DNA from: JADHLJ01 sp038146985 | GTDB lineage: Bacteria; Pseudomonadota; Alphaproteobacteria; Thalassobaculales; Thalassobaculaceae | Direction of reading: 5' to 3' | Assembly: GCA_038146985.1 (NCBI GenBank) | Contig: JAYQSQ010000011.1 | Span: 310,001 to 374,000 of the forward strand | Length of the DNA: 64,000 nt | Part shown: positions 35,201 to 43,641 of the stretch, in pieces | Position numbering within the stretch: the stretch's first letter is position 1 | How the letters are laid out: every line of letters begins with the position of its first letter | The notes under the pieces: model-generated | What the model was told of the DNA's origin: nothing | Seen by the model: the letters and a program-made list of their open reading frames with translations, nothing else | The model's database searches: none | Program-made: the position numbers and the translations under genes

Positions 35201-35635
35201 ATGTCTTCGAGCCAACAAACCCACAAGGGCCAATGCTTCTGCGGCGCGGTGCGCATCGAGGTGCGCGGAGAACCGTTGCGCATGGGCTATTGCCACTGCG
35301 GCGATTGCCGCGCCTGGGCGGCGGCACCGGTCAATACCTTCACGCTCTGGCGGCCTTCCGACGTGACGGTGACCCAAGGGGCGGAAGATCTCGCGACTTT
35401 CAAGAAGACCGAGAAGAGCCACCGCAAGTTCTGCCGCAAATGCGGCGGACATGTGATGAGCGAGCATCCCGAGGGCGGCTTCATCGACGTCTATGCCGGC
35501 GTGCTGCCGACCCTAAACTTCAAGCCCGGTGTGCACGTTTACTACGGCGAAACGGTCCTGCCGATCGCCGACGACCTGCCGAAGTTCCTGGACTTGCCGG
35601 CGGAAGCCGGCGGCTCGGGAAAGACGGCGGATTAA
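35201..35635 (+). CDS. GFA family protein (CENP-V/glutathione-dependent formaldehyde-activating domain)
   Basis: A 144-aa zinc-fold protein. The cysteine pattern is QCFCGAVRIE, then YCHCGDCRAWAAAPVNTF and KFCRKCGGHVMS. It is named after Gfa of Paracoccus, but most members have no proved activity. The start is the ATG at 35201 because AATCAG precedes it and the earlier in-frame start lies inside the upstream gene. The pairing with an amine oxidase is interesting because such enzymes can release formaldehyde, though this is inference. Confidence 0.9.
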   Translation: MSSSQQTHKGQCFCGAVRIEVRGEPLRMGYCHCGDCRAWAAAPVNTFTLWRPSDVTVTQGAEDLATFKKTEKSHRKFCRKCGGHVMSEHPEGGFIDVYAGVLPTLNFKPGVHVYYGETVLPIADDLPKFLDLPAEAGGSGKTAD

Positions 35636-35648
35636 AGGGTGGTGCCGC

Positions 35649-35741
35649 CTAGGCGGTGATCGCACCGGCGTAGGACAACAGACCCAGCAGGATCAGGCTG
35701 CCGGTGACGAACGCGGAGGTCTCGAAGGTTGATCTGAACAT
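35649..35741 (-). CDS. Possible 30-aa single-span membrane peptide
   Basis: The frame at 35741-35649 encodes MFRSTFETSAFVTG, followed by SLILLGLLSYAGAITA and TAG. It has one hydrophobic segment of about 18 residues and a short polar start. A purine-rich stretch (ATGGAAAAG) lies upstream of the ATG. It is too small for usual gene calling. It lies between the GFA gene stop (35635) and the GSCFA gene stop (35888) on the strand of the latter. The rest of the gap holds no other feature I can support. Such tiny membrane peptides exist in many alphaproteobacteria, but this one is unproven. Confidence 0.35.
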   Translation of the reverse strand: MFRSTFETSAFVTGSLILLGLLSYAGAITA

Positions 35742-35887
35742 TTGGCTTTTCCATCAAGGATATGATCGACAAGCCATAGTTGATGTCCCGCCGCGATTGT
35801 TGCAGCGCATATATTGCATCGCAGCAATGCGTGCGGCGCATGCGCCCGACTCTTCCGCCGGCGAATGCGGGTTTTCTAGAAGGAAAG

Positions 35888-37651
35888 CTAGCCTCCGGCA
35901 GCGCGCGGCGCGAAGAAATGCTCGATGAAGGCGTCGATGATGGTGCCCACATGGCGGTCATTGACGTGGCGGGGCGCCCCGTCATCGTCGCCGAAGGCGC
36001 TGTAGGACGCGTGTCCCGACGCCCAGCGCACGATCTCGAAGGACGGCCAGTAATAGACATCCTCGAGCCCCCGCCGCATGACCTGGTCGATGGCGACGCG
36101 CAGGATGGATTTGGAAACACTGTCCGCCAGCATGCAGGTCACGTCGGTGCGGTGGGTCGCGATCAGCGGCACCGGCGACAGAGTGAAAATCACCGGTTTC
36201 GCGCCGCAATGGGTACGGACCAGATCGACGATCGCGGCCATGTTGTCGGCATTCTCGTCGACGGATGAGATCTGGAACGCGTGGCATCCCTCATCGAAGA
36301 TGTTCTGCGGCACACCGCGCCAGAAGACCCCGCCGGTCTGCTTGTCCCGCCAGACTTCCGCAAGACCGATGGTGATCACGAAGCCGTCGAAAGCCTCGAA
36401 GCTCCGCCGATAGAACGCGTGCTCGGCCGGCGGCATCCACCGGTCGATACCGCCATCCTCGAGCTGATCGTACCAGTAGGCGCCGCTGTCGATGTTTCCG
36501 GTCAGGCTCCATTCGATGAATTGGCGCAGGGCGAAGGTATTGTTGAGCCCCTCGGGCACCGAGATAAGCTCCATGGTCCCGCGCCGGGCCAGCAGCCGCT
36601 TGCGCAAGTGCCCCGCGAAGCACGAACCCATGGTCAAGATGTTGGCATCCGAGCCGAAAATCGGCGCCTCAGGGATCGAGCGGGAGATGACGTGCTCGCG
36701 CACGAGGCGGTCAAGATCGGCGAAATCCTGGTTAGAGCGTGGGAAGAAGCTGATCGATTTCGGCTGGAAATGCCATTTGTTCGCCTTGCCGGATGCCACT
36801 TCCCGGGTTCCGGAATCGGCGAAGATTTCCGCCGGCGCGGTCTCCTCGGCGCCGCGAAACGCATAGGCGTCGAGATCCGCGATTCCGGCGCGGTCAAGAC
36901 TGCCGACCGTCACGCCGGACCTGAAATGCACCGCGTCGATGCCCGCCCGACGTCCGACGGCAACGGAATCCTCGAAGCGGTTGAGCCCCTTGTAGACCCG
37001 GGTCAAGGGAAAGGCGCAGCGCGTGTCACCGGCGGCGAGACCTTGGCTGTAGATCCGCGCGGCGGCGTCCAGGTCCAGACGCCGCTCCAGCGCTTCTCCC
37101 AATGGGCGATAGGCCTCGCGCAGACCGGGATCGAGGAGAACCGCCGCCCGCAGGGCGTGGATCGCGGGGTCCGGATCTTCCGCCGCCAGGGCGGATGCAC
37201 CCAGGGCAAGCCGGATCTCCGGCCGTCCCGGTCCCGCCTCCGCCGCGCGCCGCAGCACCGTGACGGCCTCGTCATGACGGTTCAGGCGATGCAGCCAATC
37301 GCCGCGCATCAAGTCCACGTCGGCACCGGAGAGATCGGCGCCGAGCAGGCTTTCCACGGCATCTTGAAGCTCGTCCTTGCGGTTCAACTGCCAAAGGATC
37401 GGAAAATACAGTTTGTAGACCGAAAGCTGGTCGGGCTTAAGCCGCGTCACCTCACACAAGCTCGCCGCCGCCTCGGGCAGTTCGCCGAGCTTCATGTGGG
37501 CGTAGCCTTTGGCGAACAACGCCTCGGCAAAGCCCGGCCGGGAGGCCAGAACCGGCTCCGCCGCCGTGACCAGATCGCGGTAGGCGCCGCGTTCCAGCAT
37601 GCCTTGCCATCGTCCGATCAGGTCCTGGTCCGTCGAGGCATCCATCGGCAT
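35888..37651 (-). CDS. TPR-repeat protein with GSCFA domain
   Basis: A 587-aa protein. The N-terminal 230 residues are helical tetratricopeptide-like repeats (FAEALFAKGYAHMKLGELPEA, LREAYRPLGEALERRLDLDAA). The C-terminal part, from about 290, is the GSCFA domain. Its name motif GSCFA is at 342-346, with the neighbouring FVITIGLAEVWRD, KPVIFTLSPVPLIATH and GHASYSAF. The GSCFA fold resembles SGNH/GDSL esterases, so an acyl-ester or glycan-modifying role is likely, but no reaction is proved. The ATG at 37649-37651 begins MPMDASTDQ. It is divergent from the alpha/beta hydrolase gene. Confidence 0.9.
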   Translation of the reverse strand: MPMDASTDQDLIGRWQGMLERGAYRDLVTAAEPVLASRPGFAEALFAKGYAHMKLGELPEAAASLCEVTRLKPDQLSVYKLYFPILWQLNRKDELQDAVESLLGADLSGADVDLMRGDWLHRLNRHDEAVTVLRRAAEAGPGRPEIRLALGASALAAEDPDPAIHALRAAVLLDPGLREAYRPLGEALERRLDLDAAARIYSQGLAAGDTRCAFPLTRVYKGLNRFEDSVAVGRRAGIDAVHFRSGVTVGSLDRAGIADLDAYAFRGAEETAPAEIFADSGTREVASGKANKWHFQPKSISFFPRSNQDFADLDRLVREHVISRSIPEAPIFGSDANILTMGSCFAGHLRKRLLARRGTMELISVPEGLNNTFALRQFIEWSLTGNIDSGAYWYDQLEDGGIDRWMPPAEHAFYRRSFEAFDGFVITIGLAEVWRDKQTGGVFWRGVPQNIFDEGCHAFQISSVDENADNMAAIVDLVRTHCGAKPVIFTLSPVPLIATHRTDVTCMLADSVSKSILRVAIDQVMRRGLEDVYYWPSFEIVRWASGHASYSAFGDDDGAPRHVNDRHVGTIIDAFIEHFFAPRAAGG

Positions 37652-37807
37652 ATCGGGCCATGTAAAATCGGTCGACCGGTATCATCGCCCGCGAGACGAT
37701 ACCATGAAAAGTCATGGGTTCCGCCCGGCGCGCGTTTGAATTTAGGCTGGGCTTCGCCGAGCGATCAAGTATCACTCCTGGCAATCAATCGATGATGAGT
37801 CCGGCCC

Positions 37808-38605
37808 ATGCAGACCACCGCTTCCGGCACGCCTTATTGGACCGACGGCCCCGTCGCGGCGGACCGGCCGACATTGGTCTTCCTGCACGGCGTGCTGATG
37901 GACCATCGAAGCTGGGACCGGCAGGTCGCGGATCTGGCACGGGATCACCGGATCGTCCGCCTCGACATGCTGGGCCATGGCCGCTGTCCCGACCAGCCGG
38001 GTCCGCGCCGGCTCGAGGATTTCGTCGATCAGGCGCGCGAGGTGATCGGGACCGCCTGCCCCGGCGAGCGGCCGGTCCTCGTCGGGTTCTCCATGGGCGG
38101 CCTGATCGCCCAGGCCTACGCGATCCAATATTCGGCGGATCTGAGCGGACTTGTCCTGATGAACGCAGTCTATGACCGCACGCCCGAGGAAGCGGCTTCC
38201 GTCGCGATCCGCCTTGCGACCCTGGAGCAAGACGGCATCGAAGCCGTGGTCCGCGCCGCCCGGGAACGCTGGTTCCGGCCCGACGAGATCGCCGAGCAGG
38301 GCGACGCGATAGAGGAGATCCTCGGCTGGATGCGCGAGGGCGATGCCGCCGCCAAGACCAAGGCCTACCGCGTGTTCACGTCCGAGGACCACAAGACGGC
38401 GGGCCGGCTCGGCGCCATCAGGTGCCCGGCCCTGGTCATGACCGGCGACGGCGACAAGGGCTCGCCGCCGCATATGTCCGAGGCGATGGCGGCAGCGATC
38501 CCCAATGCGCGCCTGCGCATCCTGGAGCGCCAGCAGCACATGATGCCGGTCCTCGCCGCCGCCCGGGTCAATGCCGAATTGCGCGGCTTCCTGGCGGGGC
38601 TGTAG
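37808..38605 (+). CDS. Alpha/beta hydrolase
   Basis: A 265-aa alpha/beta-fold hydrolase. The oxyanion region TLVFLHGVLMDHRSWDRQ is followed by the nucleophile elbow VGFSMGGLIAQAYA (Ser in GFSMG, about 97), an acid in VMTGDGDKG (about 218-226) and the C-terminal His in ERQQHMMPVLAA (about 243). The length and cap size fit pimeloyl-ester or 3-oxoadipate enol-lactonase-like hydrolases, but the substrate cannot be named. It starts at ATG 37808 and is followed by a gap of 181 bp that has a weak hairpin (CCAGGA/TCCTGG, 38628-38649). Confidence 0.9.
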   Translation: MQTTASGTPYWTDGPVAADRPTLVFLHGVLMDHRSWDRQVADLARDHRIVRLDMLGHGRCPDQPGPRRLEDFVDQAREVIGTACPGERPVLVGFSMGGLIAQAYAIQYSADLSGLVLMNAVYDRTPEEAASVAIRLATLEQDGIEAVVRAARERWFRPDEIAEQGDAIEEILGWMREGDAAAKTKAYRVFTSEDHKTAGRLGAIRCPALVMTGDGDKGSPPHMSEAMAAAIPNARLRILERQQHMMPVLAAARVNAELRGFLAGL

Positions 38606-38786
38606 TGGTGCCGGTCCCGGACTTGATCCAGGATCGCGGAGGGTCCTGGCGACACGTTGACCTCATTTCGGATGGTTGAGACGCCCGGCGATTTTCGCGT
38701 TGCCCGTCGCACCATGCCGGGCTCACCTTGAGGTTTGAAAATACGGGGCATCACGCGAATGCCTCGTGAACGGTTGGAGGAACGCG

Positions 38787-39813
38787 ATGGATTTCGGCAC
38801 CTTTCTTTTGCTTCAGTCGCCGTCCGCGCGGAGCAACGAGGAAATCTACGGCCGCGGCGTCACCCTTGCCCAACATGCCGACAGGCTGGGTTTCGAGAGC
38901 GTCTGGTGCGCCGAGCATCATTTCTCGACCTACGGGTATCTCGCGCGCCCGCTGATGTTCGCCAGCCATCTGGCCGCCAAGACCGAACGCATCCGCGTCG
39001 GTTCCGCCGTCGTGGTTCTGCCGCTACACCATCCGCTGATCGTCGCCGAGGAGATCGCTACCGCCGACCTGTTGAGCGGCGGACGCCTCGATGTCGGCCT
39101 CGGCCGCGGCTATCAGACCTACGAGTTCGAGCGCCTCGGATATTCCCTCGGAGAAAGCCGAGGCCGTTTCGACGAGGCCGTCGAGATCCTGCTCGAGGCC
39201 TTCAAGGGCAAACCGTTCAGTTATCACGGCAAGTGTTACGACTTCGCGGAGACCACGGTTTTTCCGACCCCGGTGCAGAAACCGCGGCCGCCGATCTGGG
39301 TGGTCGGCCAGAGCCCGGAATCCATCGGCGCCATCGCCAAGCGCGGATTCAACCTGGTTTCCGGCGGCTTCGGCGTCTCGATCGAGCGCCTCGGCGATTT
39401 CCGCCGCGCCTTCGACGAGCAGGTCACTGATCCCGCGATGAAGGCGCAGATCCGGGTCAGCACCCAGCGCCCGGTCTATGTCACCCGCGATGAATCCGAG
39501 CTGCCGGCGATGGTTGAGCAGGCACGCTGGAACATGCGGGTGACCCTCAGCCTGCGCCAGGGGGCTCGAAAGGGTTGAGAAAGGCCATGCCCAGGCGGTC
39601 CCCTTCGAGAACGAGCCCTCGGACCGGGATCTGCTGGAACGCTATTTCGTCATGGGCACGCCGGAAACCTGTATCGAGCGCATCAGGGAGCTCAAGGCGG
39701 TCATGGGCATCGACCACTTCAACGCCAATTTCTGGTTCGGCGATCTGGAGGAGGCCAAGGTTCTGCGTTCCATGGAGATGTTCGCCAAGGAGGTCATCCC
39801 GGCGTTCAAGTGA
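38787..39813 (+). pseudogene. LLM class flavin-dependent oxidoreductase, one frameshift at 39561-39564
   Basis: A bacterial-luciferase-like monooxygenase with FMN. The first frame starts MDFGTFLLLQ at 38787 after a GGTTGGAGG site. It has FESVWCAEHHFSTYGYLARPL, then RLDVGLGRGYQTYEFERLGY and PPIWVVGQSPESIGAIAKRGF, all family features. At 39561-39564 there are four Gs where three would keep the frame, and the reading stops early at 39578. Removing one G gives LSLRQGLERVEKG, then HAQAVPFEN, then the C-terminal FVMGTPETCIERIRELKAVMG, ending at 39813. The total would be about 341 aa, normal for the family. The cause is an error or a fresh mutation. Confidence 0.87.
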
Positions 39814-40027
39814 GGGAAACGCGCAGTCCGGCCGCTTTTGCGCGATCCAACTACGGATCCCCGGCGGGAATCGGGGTCCAAGCCTGAGGCGGTTCGGCGT
39901 GACGGATAGTGCTCGCTTTCGAACGATCGTTGGTATCAAACTTCCTTGGCATGGGCCCTGACTTTTGTCGGGGATACGGCTCAGAAAACGTTGCAACATT
40001 TTCGGGCGTGATCACGGAGACAAGACG

Positions 40028-40972
40028 ATGAAGATCGGATTTATCGGCCTCGGCACGATGGGCGCGCATTTCGCCACCAACCTGCAGAAGGGCGGATTTG
40101 ACCTTGTGGTCCACGATATCAGCCGGCAGATCGCCCAGACTCATCTCGACGCCGGCGCCACCTGGGCCGACAGCCCCAAGGCGCTGGCCGAAAAAAGCGA
40201 TGTGATCATGACCTCCCTGCCCGGCCCGCCGGAGATCGAGGCGGTGGCACTGGACGGAGCCTCGGGCCTGATCGCCGGGGTCAAGCCGGGGGCGGTGTTC
40301 TTCGATCTTTCCACCAACTCGCCGACCCTGATCCGGCGTATCCACGCCGAGTTCGCCGAAAAGGGCGCGCATGTGCTCGATGCCCCGGTCAGCGGCGGGC
40401 CGAAGGGCGCCAAATCCGGCAAGCTGGCGATCTGGGTCGGCGGCGACAAGGCGGTCTTCGATGCCAACCGGGCCTGCCTCGACGCCATGGGCGATCAGGT
40501 GAAATATATCGGCCCGATCGGCGCCGGCGCGGTTTCCAAGCTGGTCCATAACAGCGCTGGCTACGCCATCCAGGCGGCGATCGCCGAGATCTTTACCGCC
40601 GGCGTCAAGGCGGGGGTCGAGCCGCTGGCGCTTTGGGACGCGATCCGCCAGGGCGCACGCGGCCGGGTGCGCACCTTCGACAGCCTTGCCGATCATTTCC
40701 TGATCAACAGCTACGATCCGCCTGATTTTGCTCTCCGCCTCGCCCACAAGGATATCGCGCTTGCCTGCGAGCTCGGCCGCGATGTCGAGGTGCCGATGCG
40801 CATGATCAACATGGCCCAGCAAGAGATGCGCGAAGCCTTGAACCGGGGCTGGGGCCACCGGGACAGCCGCGCCTTCCTGCTGCTGCAACAGGAACGCGCC
40901 GGCCTGCTCATCGACGAGAGCCCCGAGGACGTGGCCGCGATCGTCGCCGCCGACCCGGCGAACAAGAAATAG
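40028..40972 (+). CDS. NAD(P)-dependent oxidoreductase (3-hydroxyisobutyrate dehydrogenase family)
   Basis: A 314-aa beta-hydroxyacid dehydrogenase. The nucleotide motif KIGFIGLGTMGAHFATNLQKGG is at the N-terminus, followed by VHDISRQ, then the VFFDLSTNSPTLIRRI and DAPVSGGPKGAKSGKLAIWVGG substrate-binding stretches. Lys in KLVHNSAGYAIQAAIAE fits the catalytic lysine place. The start is the ATG at 40028, though the frame is open further upstream. It would oxidise a 3-hydroxy acid such as 3-hydroxyisobutyrate, tartronate semialdehyde or a related compound. It converges on the FadH-like gene. Confidence 0.92.
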   Translation: MKIGFIGLGTMGAHFATNLQKGGFDLVVHDISRQIAQTHLDAGATWADSPKALAEKSDVIMTSLPGPPEIEAVALDGASGLIAGVKPGAVFFDLSTNSPTLIRRIHAEFAEKGAHVLDAPVSGGPKGAKSGKLAIWVGGDKAVFDANRACLDAMGDQVKYIGPIGAGAVSKLVHNSAGYAIQAAIAEIFTAGVKAGVEPLALWDAIRQGARGRVRTFDSLADHFLINSYDPPDFALRLAHKDIALACELGRDVEVPMRMINMAQQEMREALNRGWGHRDSRAFLLLQQERAGLLIDESPEDVAAIVAADPANKK

Positions 40973-40992
40973 GAACGAGGCGCGGCGGCGGC

Positions 40993-43029
40993 TTACATTT
41001 CCGCGGCCAGCCTCACGGCCTGGTCGATGGCCCGCTGGGCGTCGAGTTCGGCAGCTTCGTCGGCACCGCCGATCAGGTGCACCGGGATGCCGACCGCCGC
41101 CAACGGGGCCTGGAGGTCCCGCAGCGGTTCCTGGCCGGCGCAGATCACCACCGTGTCGGCCGGGATCACCCGGTCCTCGCCGCCAATCGTGACGTGCAGG
41201 CCGGCATCGTCGATCGCCCGGTAGGTGACGCCGCCGAGGAACTCGACCCCCTTCATCTGCAGCGCCGCCCGGATCGCCCAGCCGGTCGACTTGCCGAGGG
41301 TGCGCCCGAACCGCTGGTCCGACCGCTGGCAGAGCGTGATCGCGCGGGCGGAGCGCATGGCCGGGCCCGCCGCGTCTATGCCGCCGGGCTCGGCGAGGCT
41401 GGCATCGATGCCCCATTCCTTGAGGAACCCGGTTATCTCGGCCTCGCCAGACCCGCGCGGCCCGTCGCCATGGGTCAGGAACTCGGCGACGTCGAAACCG
41501 ATCCCGCCGGCGCCGATGATCGCCACCCGCGCGCCCACGGGCCGGCGGTGCCAGAGCACATCCACATAGCTCATCGCCTTGGGATGATCGGCGCCGGGAA
41601 GCTCGGGAAGGCGCGGCGTGACACCGGTCGCCAGAATGACCGCCTCGAAGCCGGCATCGACGAGATCCCCGGCGCCGGCCCGCGTCGACAGCCGCACATC
41701 GACGCCGAGCCGGTTCAGCCGGGTCGCGAAGTACCGGATGGTTTCGCCGTAATCCTCCTTGCCGGGAATCGCCTTGGCCATGTTGAACTGGCCCCCCAGG
41801 CGATCCTCGGCCTCGAAGAGCGTCACCGCATGACCGCGTTCCGCCAGGGTTGCCGCCGCCGCCAGGCCGCCGGGGCCGGCGCCGACCACCGCGTATTTCC
41901 TCGGCGACGCGGCGGCGCCGATGCGCAGCTCGGTCTCGCGGCAGGCCCGGGGATTGACCAGGCAGGTGGCGATCCGCGCCGAGAAGATGTTATCGAGGCA
42001 TGCCTGATTGCAGGCGATGCAGGTGTTGATCTCATCGGTCTTGCCCGCCGCCGCCTTGGCGACGAAGGCGGCATCGGCGAGGAACGGCCGGGCCATCGAA
42101 ACCATGTCGGCCTCGCCGGCGGCGATCACCGCCTCGGCCCGCTCCGGCGCATTGATCCGGTTCGAGGCGATGACCGGTATAGAGACCGCCTGCTTGATCC
42201 TCTTGGTCGCCCAGACGAAGGCGTTGTGCGGCACGGAATGCATGATCGTCGGGATCCGCGCCTCGTGCCAGCCGATGCCGGAATTCAGGATATCGGCACC
42301 CGCCGCTTCCAGGGACCGGGCGAGATCGACCGCCTCCTCTCCGGTCATGCCGCCTTCGACCAGATCGAGCACCGAAACCCGCGCCATCAGGATCAGGCCC
42401 GGCCCCGCCGCCTCCCGCGCCCGCCGGACGATCTCGACGAACAGGCGCTTGCGTTTATCCCAGGACCCGCCCCACGCATCGGTCCGCCGGTTGGTTATGG
42501 ACGAGAGGAACTCGCTGATCAGATAGCCCTCCGAGCCCATCAGCTCGACACCGTCATAGCCGACCTCGCCGGCCAGCGCGGTGGCCGCGGCGAATGCCTC
42601 GATCGTCCGATGGATATCGGCCTCGGACATCTCGCGCGGCTCGTAACTGTTGATCGGTGCCCGGATCGCCGACGGCGCTACCAGATCCGGCTGCTTGGAA
42701 TAGCGCCCGGCATGCAGAAGCTGCAGCAGGATCCTACCGCCCGCCTCGTGCACCGCCGAGGTGATGACACGGTGCTTTTCGGCGCAATCCGGAAAGGTCG
42801 GCTCTCCCTCGCCGAGGCCGAACTTGCCTTCACGGTCGGGCGAAATGCCGCCGGTAACCATCAGCGCGACACCGCCCCGGGCCCGTTCGGCATAGAAGGC
42901 AGCCATCCGCGCATAGCCGTCCGGCGCTTCCTCGAGCCCGGTATGCATGGATCCCATGAGCACCCGGTTCTTAAGCGTGACGGCGCCGACCCGGAGCGGC
43001 GACAGCAGATGCGGAAACGCGGCGGTCAT
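40993..43029 (-). CDS. fadH: 2,4-dienoyl-CoA reductase-like NADPH/NADH:flavin oxidoreductase
   Basis: A 678-aa three-domain flavo-iron-sulfur protein. Residues 1-340 form an old-yellow-enzyme barrel (RVLMGSMHTGLEEAPDGY, QLLHAGRYSKQPDLVAPSA, GVELMGSEGYLISEFLS). A cysteine cluster CIACNQACLDNIFSARIATC (about 347-366) binds 4Fe-4S. The C-terminal half has two nucleotide folds (AVVGAGPGGLAAAATLAERG and VAIIGAGGIGFDVAEFL). The arrangement fits E. coli FadH, which removes 2,4-double bonds of unsaturated fatty acyl-CoA. Trimethylamine dehydrogenase and N-methylproline demethylase share this layout, so the substrate is not certain. Confidence 0.88.
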   Translation of the reverse strand: MTAAFPHLLSPLRVGAVTLKNRVLMGSMHTGLEEAPDGYARMAAFYAERARGGVALMVTGGISPDREGKFGLGEGEPTFPDCAEKHRVITSAVHEAGGRILLQLLHAGRYSKQPDLVAPSAIRAPINSYEPREMSEADIHRTIEAFAAATALAGEVGYDGVELMGSEGYLISEFLSSITNRRTDAWGGSWDKRKRLFVEIVRRAREAAGPGLILMARVSVLDLVEGGMTGEEAVDLARSLEAAGADILNSGIGWHEARIPTIMHSVPHNAFVWATKRIKQAVSIPVIASNRINAPERAEAVIAAGEADMVSMARPFLADAAFVAKAAAGKTDEINTCIACNQACLDNIFSARIATCLVNPRACRETELRIGAAASPRKYAVVGAGPGGLAAAATLAERGHAVTLFEAEDRLGGQFNMAKAIPGKEDYGETIRYFATRLNRLGVDVRLSTRAGAGDLVDAGFEAVILATGVTPRLPELPGADHPKAMSYVDVLWHRRPVGARVAIIGAGGIGFDVAEFLTHGDGPRGSGEAEITGFLKEWGIDASLAEPGGIDAAGPAMRSARAITLCQRSDQRFGRTLGKSTGWAIRAALQMKGVEFLGGVTYRAIDDAGLHVTIGGEDRVIPADTVVICAGQEPLRDLQAPLAAVGIPVHLIGGADEAAELDAQRAIDQAVRLAAEM

Positions 43030-43118
43030 GGCAGGAACCCAGGACAGATGGACAGATCCGCGATTGCTAACACGCCGCCGCGCCGGGAGGGGAGGCGAAA
43101 CCGCGCGTCAGGCCCGCC

Positions 43119-43487
43119 TCAATCCTTCTTCTTGAACGCGGCGGCGAGGGTCGCGACCGCCTGGCGGTGGCGCGCGCTGCTGCGCGGCGGCGGCGCCTGG
43201 GTCTGCCGGGTGGTGGACATGGTTTGGGCCAGATTCGATCCGATGGTCGACAGCAGCGCCTTCGAATCGTCCTGGCCGGCGGCCCGGGGCCGGCGCGGAC
43301 TGCTGGTCGAGGCGGCGCGCTGTACCGCCAGCGCGCAAAGATTGCCGAGAAACGGCGCGACCAGCGCCTTCTTCAGTTCCGGATCCGATTCCGACCAGAC
43401 CCGCAGCAACTGGCCGGCTTCGCGACGGTTGCCGCTGGTGGCGCTAAGGGCCTCGCGCGCCTTCAGCCTCACATAGTCCTGGGACAT
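43119..43487 (-). CDS. Small conserved hypothetical protein with disordered C-terminus
   Basis: A 122-aa protein starting MSQDYVRLKAREALSATSGN, then RREAGQLLRVWSESDPELKK, both helical and charged. ALVAPFLGNLCALAVQRAA looks amphipathic. After residue 60 it is Ser/Thr/Arg/Pro rich (STSSPRRPRAAG, QTQAPPPRSSARHRQ) and probably disordered, ending in AAAFKKKD. The start is the ATG at 43485-43487, which fits the helix start better than the longer frame to 43532. It lies between a FadH-like gene and the divergent pseudoprotease. Proteins of this shape occur in other alphaproteobacteria, but no function is known to me. Confidence 0.62.
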   Translation of the reverse strand: MSQDYVRLKAREALSATSGNRREAGQLLRVWSESDPELKKALVAPFLGNLCALAVQRAASTSSPRRPRAAGQDDSKALLSTIGSNLAQTMSTTRQTQAPPPRSSARHRQAVATLAAAFKKKD

Positions 43488-43641
43488 GGCAGTGACCTTG
43501 AGAAGTCCGTCCGAATCGCCGGATCTTATCACAAATCGCGGGAACGTGCGTTAGTCGAGGCATTTTGATCGCCAAGGACGCTTGGCTTGGGACCGCCCGG
43601 GGCTTAGGCTTCCGGTATCGGTTCCCGCTCGGGAGTATGTC

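Noticed and set aside
41077..43476. A 799-codon open frame antisense to the FadH-like gene
   Set aside because: The opposite strand encodes a clearly recognised three-domain flavoprotein. The antisense product is Arg/His/Gly rich with no family motif.
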